10,459 nt of DNA from JAHEFX01 sp964614585 (GTDB lineage Bacteria; Actinomycetota; Acidimicrobiia; Spongiisociales; JAENVV01): positions 1-10,459 of the forward strand of contig CAZTLW010000083.1 in the NCBI GenBank assembly GCA_964614585.1, given 5' to 3'. Position numbers and translations under genes: made by a program. How positions within the stretch are numbered: position 1 is the first letter of the stretch; each line of letters opens with the position of its first letter. The notes below the pieces were generated by a model that was given only the letters and a program-made list of their open reading frames with translations, was not told the DNA's origin and searched no databases. Of this stretch, positions 1-6,416 are shown one piece after another.

Positions 1-845
1 CTGAAGCCCGTCCGGGGGGCGACGGTGTGGAGGTCGGCCAGGTGCTCACCCAGGGGCGAGGCCCCCGGCGAGAGGGGGAAGGTCACGAAGAATCGGGACC
101 CGGTGGGAAACCGCGGCTCGAACCACAGGTCGCCGCCCATCTGACGCGACAGGCGAAGGGCGATCGGGAGGCCGAGGCCGATGCCACCGACGTCGGCACC
201 GCCCCGCTCGAACTCGGCGAAGATCTCCTGGCGGCGCTCGCGTGGGACGCCGGGCCCGTTGTCGGACACCACCAACTGGTAGTGGGATCCCTGGTACTGG
301 CCCTCGACGGCGATCTGGGGGCCGCCGTGGGTGCGGGCGTTGGCGAGCAGGTTCCGCACGATCTGGCCGACCCGCTTGGGGTCGGCGTACACCTTGACAC
401 CCGACGGGATGGCCACGTGGACGTCCTTGCCATGAGCTGGGGGGAAGACGGCCGCCACCAACTCGTCGACCAACGAGGACAGGTCCATCACCCTCGGATG
501 CAGTTCCAGCTTGCCCGTCTCGAGTCGGGGCATGACGAGGATGTCCTCGACCAGCGAGGAGAGGTGGTCGACCTCCCGGCAGATGATGCCGAGGAACTCG
601 TCGGCCTCCGCCGGTTCGAGGGTGTCGAAGTCCTCGCGCAGGGTCGTGGCGAAACCCGCGATCGACGTCAACGGCGTCCGGAGCTCGTGCGAGACGGTGT
701 TCACGAAGCCGGTGCGCATGCGGTCGGCGCGCTCGAACGACAGGCGGGCGGCGCGCTCGCGATACCGGCCCCAGAGGATGCCGCCCGCGCCCACGACGAC
801 GCCGGCCACCAGGCCGATCCACGGCAGGAACGCCTCGACGCTCAT
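1..845 (-). CDS. Short membrane-anchored sensor histidine kinase (3' end outside window)
   Basis: This is a two-component histidine kinase that would autophosphorylate on a histidine and pass phosphate to a response regulator not seen here. Reading leftward, 281 residues are visible with no stop before the edge. One hydrophobic helix lies at about residues 5-26, and only a few residues precede it, so there is no extracellular sensor domain. The HisKA H-box SHELRTPLT places the phospho-histidine at H53. The HATPase domain follows, with the N-box (RNLLANARTHG, about 164-174), G1 DNGPGV (195-200) and G2 GIGLGLPI (221-228). All key motifs are intact and the domain looks nearly complete at the edge. 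The ATG start overlaps the stop of the upstream CheA-like gene by 4 bp (ATGA), which fixes the start and implies translational coupling. The missing sensor suggests that input comes from a partner, plausibly the CheA hybrid; that link is inference. Confidence 0.93.
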   Translation of the reverse strand, partial: MSVEAFLPWIGLVAGVVVGAGGILWGRYRERAARLSFERADRMRTGFVNTVSHELRTPLTSIAGFATTLREDFDTLEPAEADEFLGIICREVDHLSSLVEDILVMPRLETGKLELHPRVMDLSSLVDELVAAVFPPAHGKDVHVAIPSGVKVYADPKRVGQIVRNLLANARTHGGPQIAVEGQYQGSHYQLVVSDNGPGVPRERRQEIFAEFERGGADVGGIGLGLPIALRLSRQMGGDLWFEPRFPTGSRFFVTFPLSPGASPLGEHLADLHTVAPRTGF

Positions 846-2860
846 GCCGACACCTCCTCGGGGACGGCCTGGTCGACGAGTCGCCGGATCGACTCGAGGA
901 ACCCGCCGTCGCCGAGACCGGCCTTGTGGAACACGTCCCGAACCCCCACCCGGCGGGCCTCCTCCTCCTCGTGGTCGCCGGCGACACCCGAGAGCATCAC
1001 CACGGGCAGTTCCGGATATCGGTCCGCCAACGCGGCGGCGAGGCTGATGCCGTCGTCGTCGTCGAGGTGGAAGTCGACCACCACGAGCTCGACGTCCCGA
1101 GCGGCGAGCAGGTCGAACAACGCCGATCGGTCGCCCACGGTCTCGACCTCGAAGCCACCGGAGGCGAGCGTGGCGGCCAGCAACTGGCGCACGGCCCGGG
1201 AATCGTCGACGACGGCGACGAGGGGACGATCGAGCGCCCCCACCCCGGCGACCTCGATGCCGTTCGGCTCCACCACCACGACCATGTCGCCTCCGCCGAG
1301 GAGCGCCGCCCCGGCCAGGAACTCGTTGCCCGCGAGCACTCCGCCCAGTCGCTTGACCGCCACCGGCCGGTTGGTGAGGACGGCCGGGACCCCGAGCCCG
1401 ACCAGTCCGGCCCGGGTGGTGAGGACGACCACCTCGCGGGTGGGCTCGTCCCCGCCCCGCCCGAGGAGTTGCGAGAGCGCCACGAACGGCACGCTCGTCC
1501 CGCCGTGGCGATAACCGATGTCGAGGCCGTCGACGACGAGCGCGGACGGCTGGTACTCGACCACCTCGACGACGGCCGCCTTCGGCACGCCCCACCGCAT
1601 GCCGGCGCAGCGCACCAGCAACACGTCCTGGAGGGCGAGCGAGGAAGGGACGGAGATCGACACACTCGTGCCCGACCCCGGGAGCGAGTCGATCCGCAGG
1701 CCACCGTGGACCTGGTCGACCACCCGGGCCACCAGGGAGAGCCCGTCGCCGTCACCCGAGAAGCCGTCCCCCGAGCCTCCCGTCGACAGCTCCTGGGTGA
1801 GGAGCAGTTGTTCCAGGTCGGTCCGGGTGACGATGCCGTCACCGAGGAGGCCCGCAGCCCCGGCTGCAGCCTCCACCTCGTCCCACTCGACACCCCGGCC
1901 GTCGTCGGACACGCTGATCCGCAGCGTCGACCCGTCGGTCGAGAACCGCAGTCGGATCTCCGCCACCTCCGGTTTGCCCAACGCCGCCCGCTCGGCGGGC
2001 CGTTCACAGCCGTGGTCGACGGCGTTGACCACGAGGTGGCGCAACGGCTCCCGGAGCACGTCGAGCAGTTGGCGATCGACCTCGATCTCGTCGCCGGCAA
2101 CGTCGACGCGCACCTGCTTGCCGGTGCGGTTGGCGATGTAGCGGACGAGCTGGCCGAGGGTGACGGTGATCTCCGACAGCGGGGCGGTGGCCAGCAGCGC
2201 AGCCTCGCCCTGCAGCTTGGCGAGCGCCACTCGGAGGGCCTCGGCCGCCTCCGACCACGCCCCCTCCCCCACCTCCTGCCGAAGGGCTTCGACGAGGGCG
2301 TCGACGTCGAGTCGCACCTCCACCGCCCGGTTGATCACCTCGTACAGCCGTCCGGCATCCACCCGAACGGCGTCCCCGAGCACCAGGCCCCGGGTCCGGG
2401 TCAGCAATCCGTCGAGTTCGGGTCGGTCGTGGGCTAGCCCGTAGAAGGTGTCGTTGCGGGGCTGGTCGCGGTCATCGGCGAAGGGACACTCCCGCCCGAG
2501 CGGCCGGCACACGGCTCGGCAGGCGGGGCCCAGGGCCGCTTCCCCGTGCTCGAGCGCCGGCATGAGGGCGGCGGCGAGGGCGGAGAGGCTGGACCCATAG
2601 GCCGGGCCGAGCTCGTGCTCGCCCTCGGCGATCCGGGACCACGCCTCCTCGAGGGCGGCAGCTGCGCCGGACAGGAGCTCGTACCCGAGCATGGCGAAGT
2701 TGCCCTTCAGGGTGTGGGCATCTCGGGCGGCAGTCCGGGCGATGCGCGGGTCTCCACCGCCCTCGGCCATGGCGGCAGGAGCGTTGACGAGCCGCGCCGA
2801 GCGCTCGGCCGTCTCGGCGACGAAGATCTTCACGAGTTCGGGGTCGTTCGACCACTCCAC
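842..2860 (-). CDS. CheA-like hybrid histidine kinase with C-terminal receiver domain
   Basis: The 672-residue protein has the order Hpt, dimerisation, ATPase, CheW-like, receiver. The Hpt domain (about 5-110) carries AHTLKGNF with phospho-H49. A P3-like dimerisation region lies at about 166-240. The ATPase N-box is HLVVNAVDHG (275-284), and G1 is SDDGRGVEWD (318-327). The G2-like loop at 366-376 is rich in Asp and Gly. A CheW-like domain spans about 408-540. The receiver (about 546-665) has D552/D553, phospho-acceptor D596, S624 and K646. A CheY-binding P2 domain is not apparent; the Hpt-to-P3 linker instead holds C114, C118 and C125. The layout resembles FrzE/ChpA-type hybrid CheA proteins rather than plain CheA. 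The GTG start has GGAG five bases upstream. No MCP, CheW, CheR or CheB gene is nearby, so a role in motility cannot be assumed. The gene is coupled to the downstream kinase. Confidence 0.93.
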   Translation of the reverse strand: MEWSNDPELVKIFVAETAERSARLVNAPAAMAEGGGDPRIARTAARDAHTLKGNFAMLGYELLSGAAAALEEAWSRIAEGEHELGPAYGSSLSALAAALMPALEHGEAALGPACRAVCRPLGRECPFADDRDQPRNDTFYGLAHDRPELDGLLTRTRGLVLGDAVRVDAGRLYEVINRAVEVRLDVDALVEALRQEVGEGAWSEAAEALRVALAKLQGEAALLATAPLSEITVTLGQLVRYIANRTGKQVRVDVAGDEIEVDRQLLDVLREPLRHLVVNAVDHGCERPAERAALGKPEVAEIRLRFSTDGSTLRISVSDDGRGVEWDEVEAAAGAAGLLGDGIVTRTDLEQLLLTQELSTGGSGDGFSGDGDGLSLVARVVDQVHGGLRIDSLPGSGTSVSISVPSSLALQDVLLVRCAGMRWGVPKAAVVEVVEYQPSALVVDGLDIGYRHGGTSVPFVALSQLLGRGGDEPTREVVVLTTRAGLVGLGVPAVLTNRPVAVKRLGGVLAGNEFLAGAALLGGGDMVVVVEPNGIEVAGVGALDRPLVAVVDDSRAVRQLLAATLASGGFEVETVGDRSALFDLLAARDVELVVVDFHLDDDDGISLAAALADRYPELPVVMLSGVAGDHEEEEARRVGVRDVFHKAGLGDGGFLESIRRLVDQAVPEEVSA

Positions 2861-2927
2861 GGGCGCTCCGGGGTGCGTTTCAGGGGCCTGCTGGAAGTGG
2901 TATCGGGAGGCGACGCACCGGCCTGAA
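2861..2927 (-). promoter_or_regulatory. Candidate structured leader of the CheA-like gene
   Basis: Read on the minus strand, the leader begins with TTCAGG then GGTGCGT. It ends with CCTGAA directly joined to ACGCACC, two bases before the GGAG ribosome binding site. TTCAGG (2927-2922) is complementary to CCTGAA (2884-2879), and GGTGCGT (2919-2913) is complementary to ACGCACC (2878-2872). The order of the arms is that of a pseudoknot, or of two alternative hairpins. Either fold would place a helix beside the Shine-Dalgarno sequence. This is seen by base matching only; no known riboswitch family was recognised. Confidence 0.3.
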
Positions 2928-2934
2928 GCAGTCG

Positions 2935-2966
2935 GTCGTACCGTCGTACCGTCGTACCGTCGTACG
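2935..2966 (+). repeat. Tandem array of 8-bp unit GTCGTACC, four copies
   Basis: Three perfect copies of GTCGTACC are followed by a fourth with one change (GTCGTACG). The array lies between the CheA-like gene and guaA, five bases past the guaA stop codon. The same unit recurs in the opposite orientation at 6379-6410. Each unit contains the palindrome GTAC. It resembles the short tandem repeats that some bacteria scatter between genes; its function is unknown. Confidence 0.9.
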
Positions 2967-2971
2967 CCCAG

Positions 2972-4561
2972 CTACTCCCACTCGATCGTGGCGGGCGGCT
3001 TGGAGGAGATGTCGTAGGCCACCCGGTTGATGCCCTCGACCTCGTTGATGACCCGGGACGAGATGCGCTCGAGGACCTCGTAGGGCAGCCGGGCCCAGTC
3101 GGCGGTCATGGCGTCCTCACTGGTGACCGCCCGGACGATCAGCGGGTAGGCGTAGGTGCGGAAATCGCCCTGGACGCCCACCGAGCGGATGGCCGGCAGC
3201 ACCCCGAAGGCCTGCCAGATGTCGCGCTCGAGGCCGGCGATGCGCAGTTCCTCGCGAACGATGGCGTCGGCCCGGCGGAGGATCGCCAGGCGCTCGGCGG
3301 TGACCTCGCCGATGATGCGAACCGCCAACCCGGGGCCGGGGAACGGCTGGCGCCAGACGATCTCGTCCGGCAACCCGAGCTCGGCGCCCACCGCCCGCAC
3401 CTCGTCCTTGAAGAGGTCGCGCAGCGGCTCCACCAACTCCAGCACCATGTCGTCGGGCAGGCCCCCGACGTTGTGGTGGGACTTGATGACGGCGGTGTCG
3501 CCGCCAGCACCCCCTGACTCGATCACGTCGGGGTAGAGCGTGCCCTGGACGAGGAATCTGGCGTCGGCATGGCGGCCGGCCTCCTCCTCGAAGACCCGGA
3601 TGAACTCCTCACCGATCGCCTTCCGCTTGTCCTCCGGATCGGTGATCCCCTCGAGCCGGGCCAGGAACCGGTCGGCGGCCTCGACGTGGACGAGGTGGAT
3701 GTCGAAGGTGTCCCGGAACGTGCGGACGACCTGTTCGGCCTCGCCCTGTCGGAGGAGGCCGTGGTCCACGAAGATGCATATCAGCTGGTCACCGACTGCT
3801 CGATGGACGAGGGCCGCGGCGACCGAGCTGTCGACGCCGCCCGACAGTCCGCAGATGACCTTCTCGTCCCCGACCTCGGCCCGGATCGCGGCCACCGACT
3901 GCTCGACGATCGATGCTCGATCCCAGTCGCCGGCCGCCCCGCAGACCTGACGGACGAACCGACGGATGACCTCGGCGCCGTGCGGGGTGTGCACGACCTC
4001 GGGATGGAACTGGACGCCGAAGAAGCCCCGCTCGGGAGCCTCCATCGCCGCCACCGGGGCCCCCGGGGTCGAGGCGACGGACCGGAACCCCGGCGGCAGC
4101 GAGGTGACCGAGTCGAGATGGCTCATCCACACGGTCTGATGGGCCGGCAGCCCATCGAGCAGGATCGAGTGACCGCCCAGGGTCAGGTCGGTCCGCCCGT
4201 ACTCCCCCGTCCCCGTGGCCGCCACCTCGCCGCCGAGGTGGGCGGCGAGGAGCTGGTGCCCGTAGCAGATGCCGAGCACCGGGATCCCGAGTTGGAGGAT
4301 GCCGGGGTCGATCTCGACCGCATCGGGGGCGTTCACCGAGTCGGGGCCGCCGGACAGGATGATCCCCACCGGGGCGGCAGCCGCCACCTCCTCAGGGGTG
4401 ATGGTGCGAGGGACGACCTCGCTGAAGACATCGGCCTCTCGGACCCGCCGGGCGATGAGACGGGCGTACTGGGCACCGAGATCGACGACGAGCACCGTCT
4501 CGACCTCGCCGACCGACGACGCCTGACCGTGACTCGGTTGGGCGACGGCGCTCGTGCTCAC
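2972..4561 (-). CDS. guaA: GMP synthase (glutamine-hydrolysing)
   Basis: GuaA converts XMP to GMP using ATP and glutamine, the last step of cytosolic GMP synthesis. The 529-residue protein is full length and shows both modules. The class I glutamine amidotransferase domain carries the nucleophile C99 in GICYGHQ and the H186/E188 pair in QFHPE. The ATP-pyrophosphatase domain carries the P-loop SGGVDSS at 240-246. The GMP synthase dimerisation domain follows and ends in the typical PPATIEWE. The GTG start is supported by GGAGG eight bases upstream. It gives about 20 residues before the conserved VLVVDLGAQYARLI segment, a modest extension. The gene is transcribed away from the CPBP protease gene at 4635, with 73 bp between the two starts. 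The octamer array lies directly beyond its stop codon. Nothing suggests that it is a second, unusual copy. Confidence 0.98.
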   Translation of the reverse strand: MSTSAVAQPSHGQASSVGEVETVLVVDLGAQYARLIARRVREADVFSEVVPRTITPEEVAAAAPVGIILSGGPDSVNAPDAVEIDPGILQLGIPVLGICYGHQLLAAHLGGEVAATGTGEYGRTDLTLGGHSILLDGLPAHQTVWMSHLDSVTSLPPGFRSVASTPGAPVAAMEAPERGFFGVQFHPEVVHTPHGAEVIRRFVRQVCGAAGDWDRASIVEQSVAAIRAEVGDEKVICGLSGGVDSSVAAALVHRAVGDQLICIFVDHGLLRQGEAEQVVRTFRDTFDIHLVHVEAADRFLARLEGITDPEDKRKAIGEEFIRVFEEEAGRHADARFLVQGTLYPDVIESGGAGGDTAVIKSHHNVGGLPDDMVLELVEPLRDLFKDEVRAVGAELGLPDEIVWRQPFPGPGLAVRIIGEVTAERLAILRRADAIVREELRIAGLERDIWQAFGVLPAIRSVGVQGDFRTYAYPLIVRAVTSEDAMTADWARLPYEVLERISSRVINEVEGINRVAYDISSKPPATIEWE

Positions 4562-4634
4562 GGTGGGTGCCTCCGGTACGGGTCGGGGAGGCCGCTACCG
4601 TACCAGCGGTCACCTCCCCGCCCGACCCGCCACC
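4562..4634. promoter_or_regulatory. Divergent guaA / CPBP promoter region with palindromic core
   Basis: The 73-bp space between the guaA and CPBP starts must hold both promoters. At 4592-4609 it contains CCGCTACCGTACCAGCGG, which has 5-bp inverted arms (CCGCT/AGCGG). Its centre reads TACCGT on the plus strand (4596-4601) and TACGGT on the minus strand (4602-4597), so TANNNT -10-like hexamers face both ways and share five positions. Starts about seven bases beyond each hexamer would give leaders of roughly 27-28 nt. The guaA side has a GGAGG ribosome binding site; the CPBP side has no clear one. No convincing -35 boxes were seen. Promoter activity is inferred. Confidence 0.45.
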
Positions 4635-5381
4635 ATGACCCGCCAGCCCCTCGAACGCCCCACCGAGTCCCCGTTCCGCATCTGGGACTTCGTGATCGTC
4701 ATGGCCCTGACCTTCGGTGCCGCCGCGGTCGGGTCCGTCGTGGCGCTGATCGTCTCCCCGCCGGACGACCTCACCGCAGAGGCGCTGTTGGGCGATCCGA
4801 TGCTGATCGGCATCTCCCTGGTCTTCCAGCTCATGGGCACGTTCGCCGGGTTGGCGGTCGTCAAGGCGATCCGCCGGGCGAGTCTCGAGGACTTCGGCCT
4901 GCCCATCACGGGCTCCGACGCCAGCGGCATCCTCTGGGGCCTCGGCTTCCTCGTCCCGCTGCTCGGGGTGGGCCTCCTGGTCGAGACCCTCGAACTCGAG
5001 GCCCCCAGCGGGGGCGCCGGGGCGGCACTCGGGGGGATGGACAACCCGTGGTTCGCGGTCGGCGCCATCCTGGCCATCGGGGTGTTCGGCCCGCTGGCCG
5101 AGGAGCTCACCTACCGGGCCGTCCTGCAGGGCTCGCTCCGCCGCCGGTTCGCGCCGATCACGGCGATCCTCATCACCTCGTTGGTCTTTGCCCCCCTCCA
5201 CATCCAGGCCGGTCCCGGGGTGACGGTGTTCATCCTCATCGCCCTGATCTTCGCCCTGTCGATCATGTTGGGCTGGCTCGTCGAGCGAGACGGCGGGCGG
5301 ATCGGTCGGGCCTTCTTCGCCCACGCCACCTACAACTCGATGCAGGTGCTGGCCGTGCTGGTGGGACTCGCCGAGGTCTGA
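4635..5381 (+). CDS. CPBP family intramembrane metalloprotease (Abi/CAAX protease-like)
   Basis: The 248-residue multi-pass membrane protein belongs to the CPBP (CAAX protease and bacteriocin-processing; Abi) family of intramembrane proteases. All three signature motifs are present: EELTYR (EExxxR, E156/E157/R161), FAPLH (FxxxH, F185/H189) and HATYN (HxxxN, H230/N234). Hydrophobic segments lie at about 16-40, 55-77, 97-118, 139-155, 174-190 and 196-216. The frame stays open further upstream to 4554, but that would overlap the guaA start. The ATG at 4635 begins a typical short cytosolic N-terminus (MTRQPLERP) and is preferred, although no clear ribosome binding site precedes it. It is the only plus-strand gene in the window. 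It is divergent from guaA and ends four bases from the trpS stop codon. The substrate is unknown; family roles include peptide maturation and bacteriocin immunity. Confidence 0.93.
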   Translation: MTRQPLERPTESPFRIWDFVIVMALTFGAAAVGSVVALIVSPPDDLTAEALLGDPMLIGISLVFQLMGTFAGLAVVKAIRRASLEDFGLPITGSDASGILWGLGFLVPLLGVGLLVETLELEAPSGGAGAALGGMDNPWFAVGAILAIGVFGPLAEELTYRAVLQGSLRRRFAPITAILITSLVFAPLHIQAGPGVTVFILIALIFALSIMLGWLVERDGGRIGRAFFAHATYNSMQVLAVLVGLAEV

Positions 5382-5397
5382 GCGGCTAGGCCAGACC
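5375..5397. terminator. Candidate bidirectional terminator between CPBP gene and trpS
   Basis: A perfect 6-bp inverted repeat, GGTCTG (5375-5380) and CAGACC (5392-5397), encloses 11 bases that contain both convergent stop codons. Only four bases separate the two genes, so any terminator must overlap coding sequence. There is no T-tract, which argues against a classical intrinsic terminator. The call rests on position and dyad symmetry. Confidence 0.3.
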
Positions 5398-6360
5398 CAT
5401 CGCCGCCTTCACTTCGGCCAAGGTGGCGCCACCCATCTCCCGGGCCCGAGCCGCATGGTCCACCAACAACGCCTCGACGTCCCGGTCATCGAGGGCGTCG
5501 TAGCGCTCCCGGATGGGACGGAGCCCCTCGACCACCGCCTCGCCGACCGCCACCTTGTAGTGGCCGTACAGGGTGTCGCCGTACTCGTCGACCAGGTCAT
5601 CGACCGGCCGCCCGGTGAAGAACGACTGGATCTCCAGGAGGTTGGAGATCCCCGGCTTCTCCTCCCAGTCATGGCGGACCTCGGTGCCCGAGTCGGTGAC
5701 CGCCCGCTTGAACTTCGCCATGATCGTGTCCGGGTCGTCGAACACGCCCACGGTGGCGTGGGGATTCGGGTCGGACTTCGACATCTTGGAGGTGGGGTCG
5801 GCCAGCGATGCCACCCGGGCCCCGATCGGCGGGGTGATGCGCTCGGGCAGCGGGAAGACCTCGCCGTAGCGGTTGTTGAACCGCTCGGCGATGTCGCGGG
5901 TCAGTTCGAGGTGCTGGGTCTGGTCCTCGCCCACCGGGACCGCATCCACCTTGTGGATGAGGATGTCGGCGGCCTGCAGCAGCGGGTAGGCGAATAGCCC
6001 GAACCGCTCCCCCGCCTTGTCGGCCTTCTCCTTGTACTGGGTCATGCGCCCGAGCGGTCCCATCGTGGCGTCGACGCCGAGCAACCACATGAGCTCGACG
6101 TGCTCGGGCACGTCCGCCTGGCGGTAGATCATGCTGGCATCGGGATCCACCCCGGCGGCCAGGACCGCCTTGGCGGTGGCCGTGCGGGCGACACGGAGGT
6201 CGTCGGGTTCGAACGGTGCCGTGATGGCGTGGAGGTCGACGACGCAGTAGATGCAGTCGTGGTCCTCCTGCATCGCCACCCAGTTCTGAAAGGCCCCGAT
6301 CAGGTTGCCGAGGTGGATCTGGCCGGTCGGCTGGATGCCGCTGAAGACACGGGGGCGCAT
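5386..6360 (-). CDS. trpS: Tryptophanyl-tRNA synthetase
   Basis: TrpS charges tRNA-Trp with tryptophan in the cytosol. The 324-residue protein is a complete class Ic synthetase. The N-terminus is canonical (RVFSGIQPTGQIHLGNLIGA), with the HIGH-type signature present as HLGN at 16-19. The KMSKS loop is exact at 192-196 (SKMSKSDPN). The ATG lies at the expected distance from the first motif. No Shine-Dalgarno sequence precedes the start; instead TACCCT ends eight bases before the ATG, suggesting leaderless transcription. The gene converges on the CPBP gene with a 4-bp gap. Upstream, the octamer array fills the space between it and the oxidase stop codon. There is no room for a T-box or trp-leader attenuator. 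Confidence 0.98.
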   Translation of the reverse strand: MRPRVFSGIQPTGQIHLGNLIGAFQNWVAMQEDHDCIYCVVDLHAITAPFEPDDLRVARTATAKAVLAAGVDPDASMIYRQADVPEHVELMWLLGVDATMGPLGRMTQYKEKADKAGERFGLFAYPLLQAADILIHKVDAVPVGEDQTQHLELTRDIAERFNNRYGEVFPLPERITPPIGARVASLADPTSKMSKSDPNPHATVGVFDDPDTIMAKFKRAVTDSGTEVRHDWEEKPGISNLLEIQSFFTGRPVDDLVDEYGDTLYGHYKVAVGEAVVEGLRPIRERYDALDDRDVEALLVDHAARAREMGGATLAEVKAAMGLA

Positions 6361-6368
6361 GGGGCGGC

Positions 6369-6374
6369 AGGGTA
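6369..6374 (-). promoter_or_regulatory. Candidate -10 element of trpS (leaderless)
   Basis: On the minus strand TACCCT fits the TANNNT consensus and ends eight bases before the trpS ATG. With no ribosome binding site visible, transcription could begin at or next to the start codon. The matching -35 region would fall inside the octamer array, where no TTGACA-like box is visible. Confidence 0.4.
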
Positions 6375-6410
6375 CTTCGGTACGACGGTACGACGGTACG
6401 ACGGTACGAC
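6371..6410 (+). repeat. Tandem array of 8-bp unit GGTACGAC (inverse of the 2935 array)
   Basis: Four perfect copies of GGTACGAC occupy 6379-6410, preceded by a degenerate copy (GGTACTTC, 6371-6378, six of eight bases matching). GGTACGAC is the reverse complement of the GTCGTACC unit at 2935-2966, so the two arrays are inverted relative to each other. This array begins six bases past the oxidase stop codon and reaches to 10 bases before trpS. Relative to trpS, each unit junction reads TACCGT, itself a TANNNT hexamer. Confidence 0.9.
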
Positions 6411-6416
6411 GGAGGG

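Noticed and set aside
46..987. Minus-strand open frame of 313 codons over the kinase
   Set aside because: It is out of frame with the histidine kinase, whose H-, N- and G-boxes are in the frame starting at 845.
1051..1064. GTC triplet run, possible unstable microsatellite
   Set aside because: It encodes four consecutive Asp residues in the receiver domain. A short run in GC-rich coding DNA is ordinary, and it stays in frame.
926..2437. Plus-strand open frames of about 500 codons (also 27-1514)
   Set aside because: They are antisense to the two kinase genes; their translations are His/Gly/Glu/Arg-rich with no recognisable domain.
3569..5389. Plus-strand open frame of 606 codons
   Set aside because: It is antisense to guaA, then out of frame with the CPBP gene. 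Its composition is shadow-like.
6361..6416. T-box or trp attenuator upstream of trpS
   Set aside because: Only 56 bases separate the genes and most are octamer repeat. No T-box sequence or leader peptide is present.
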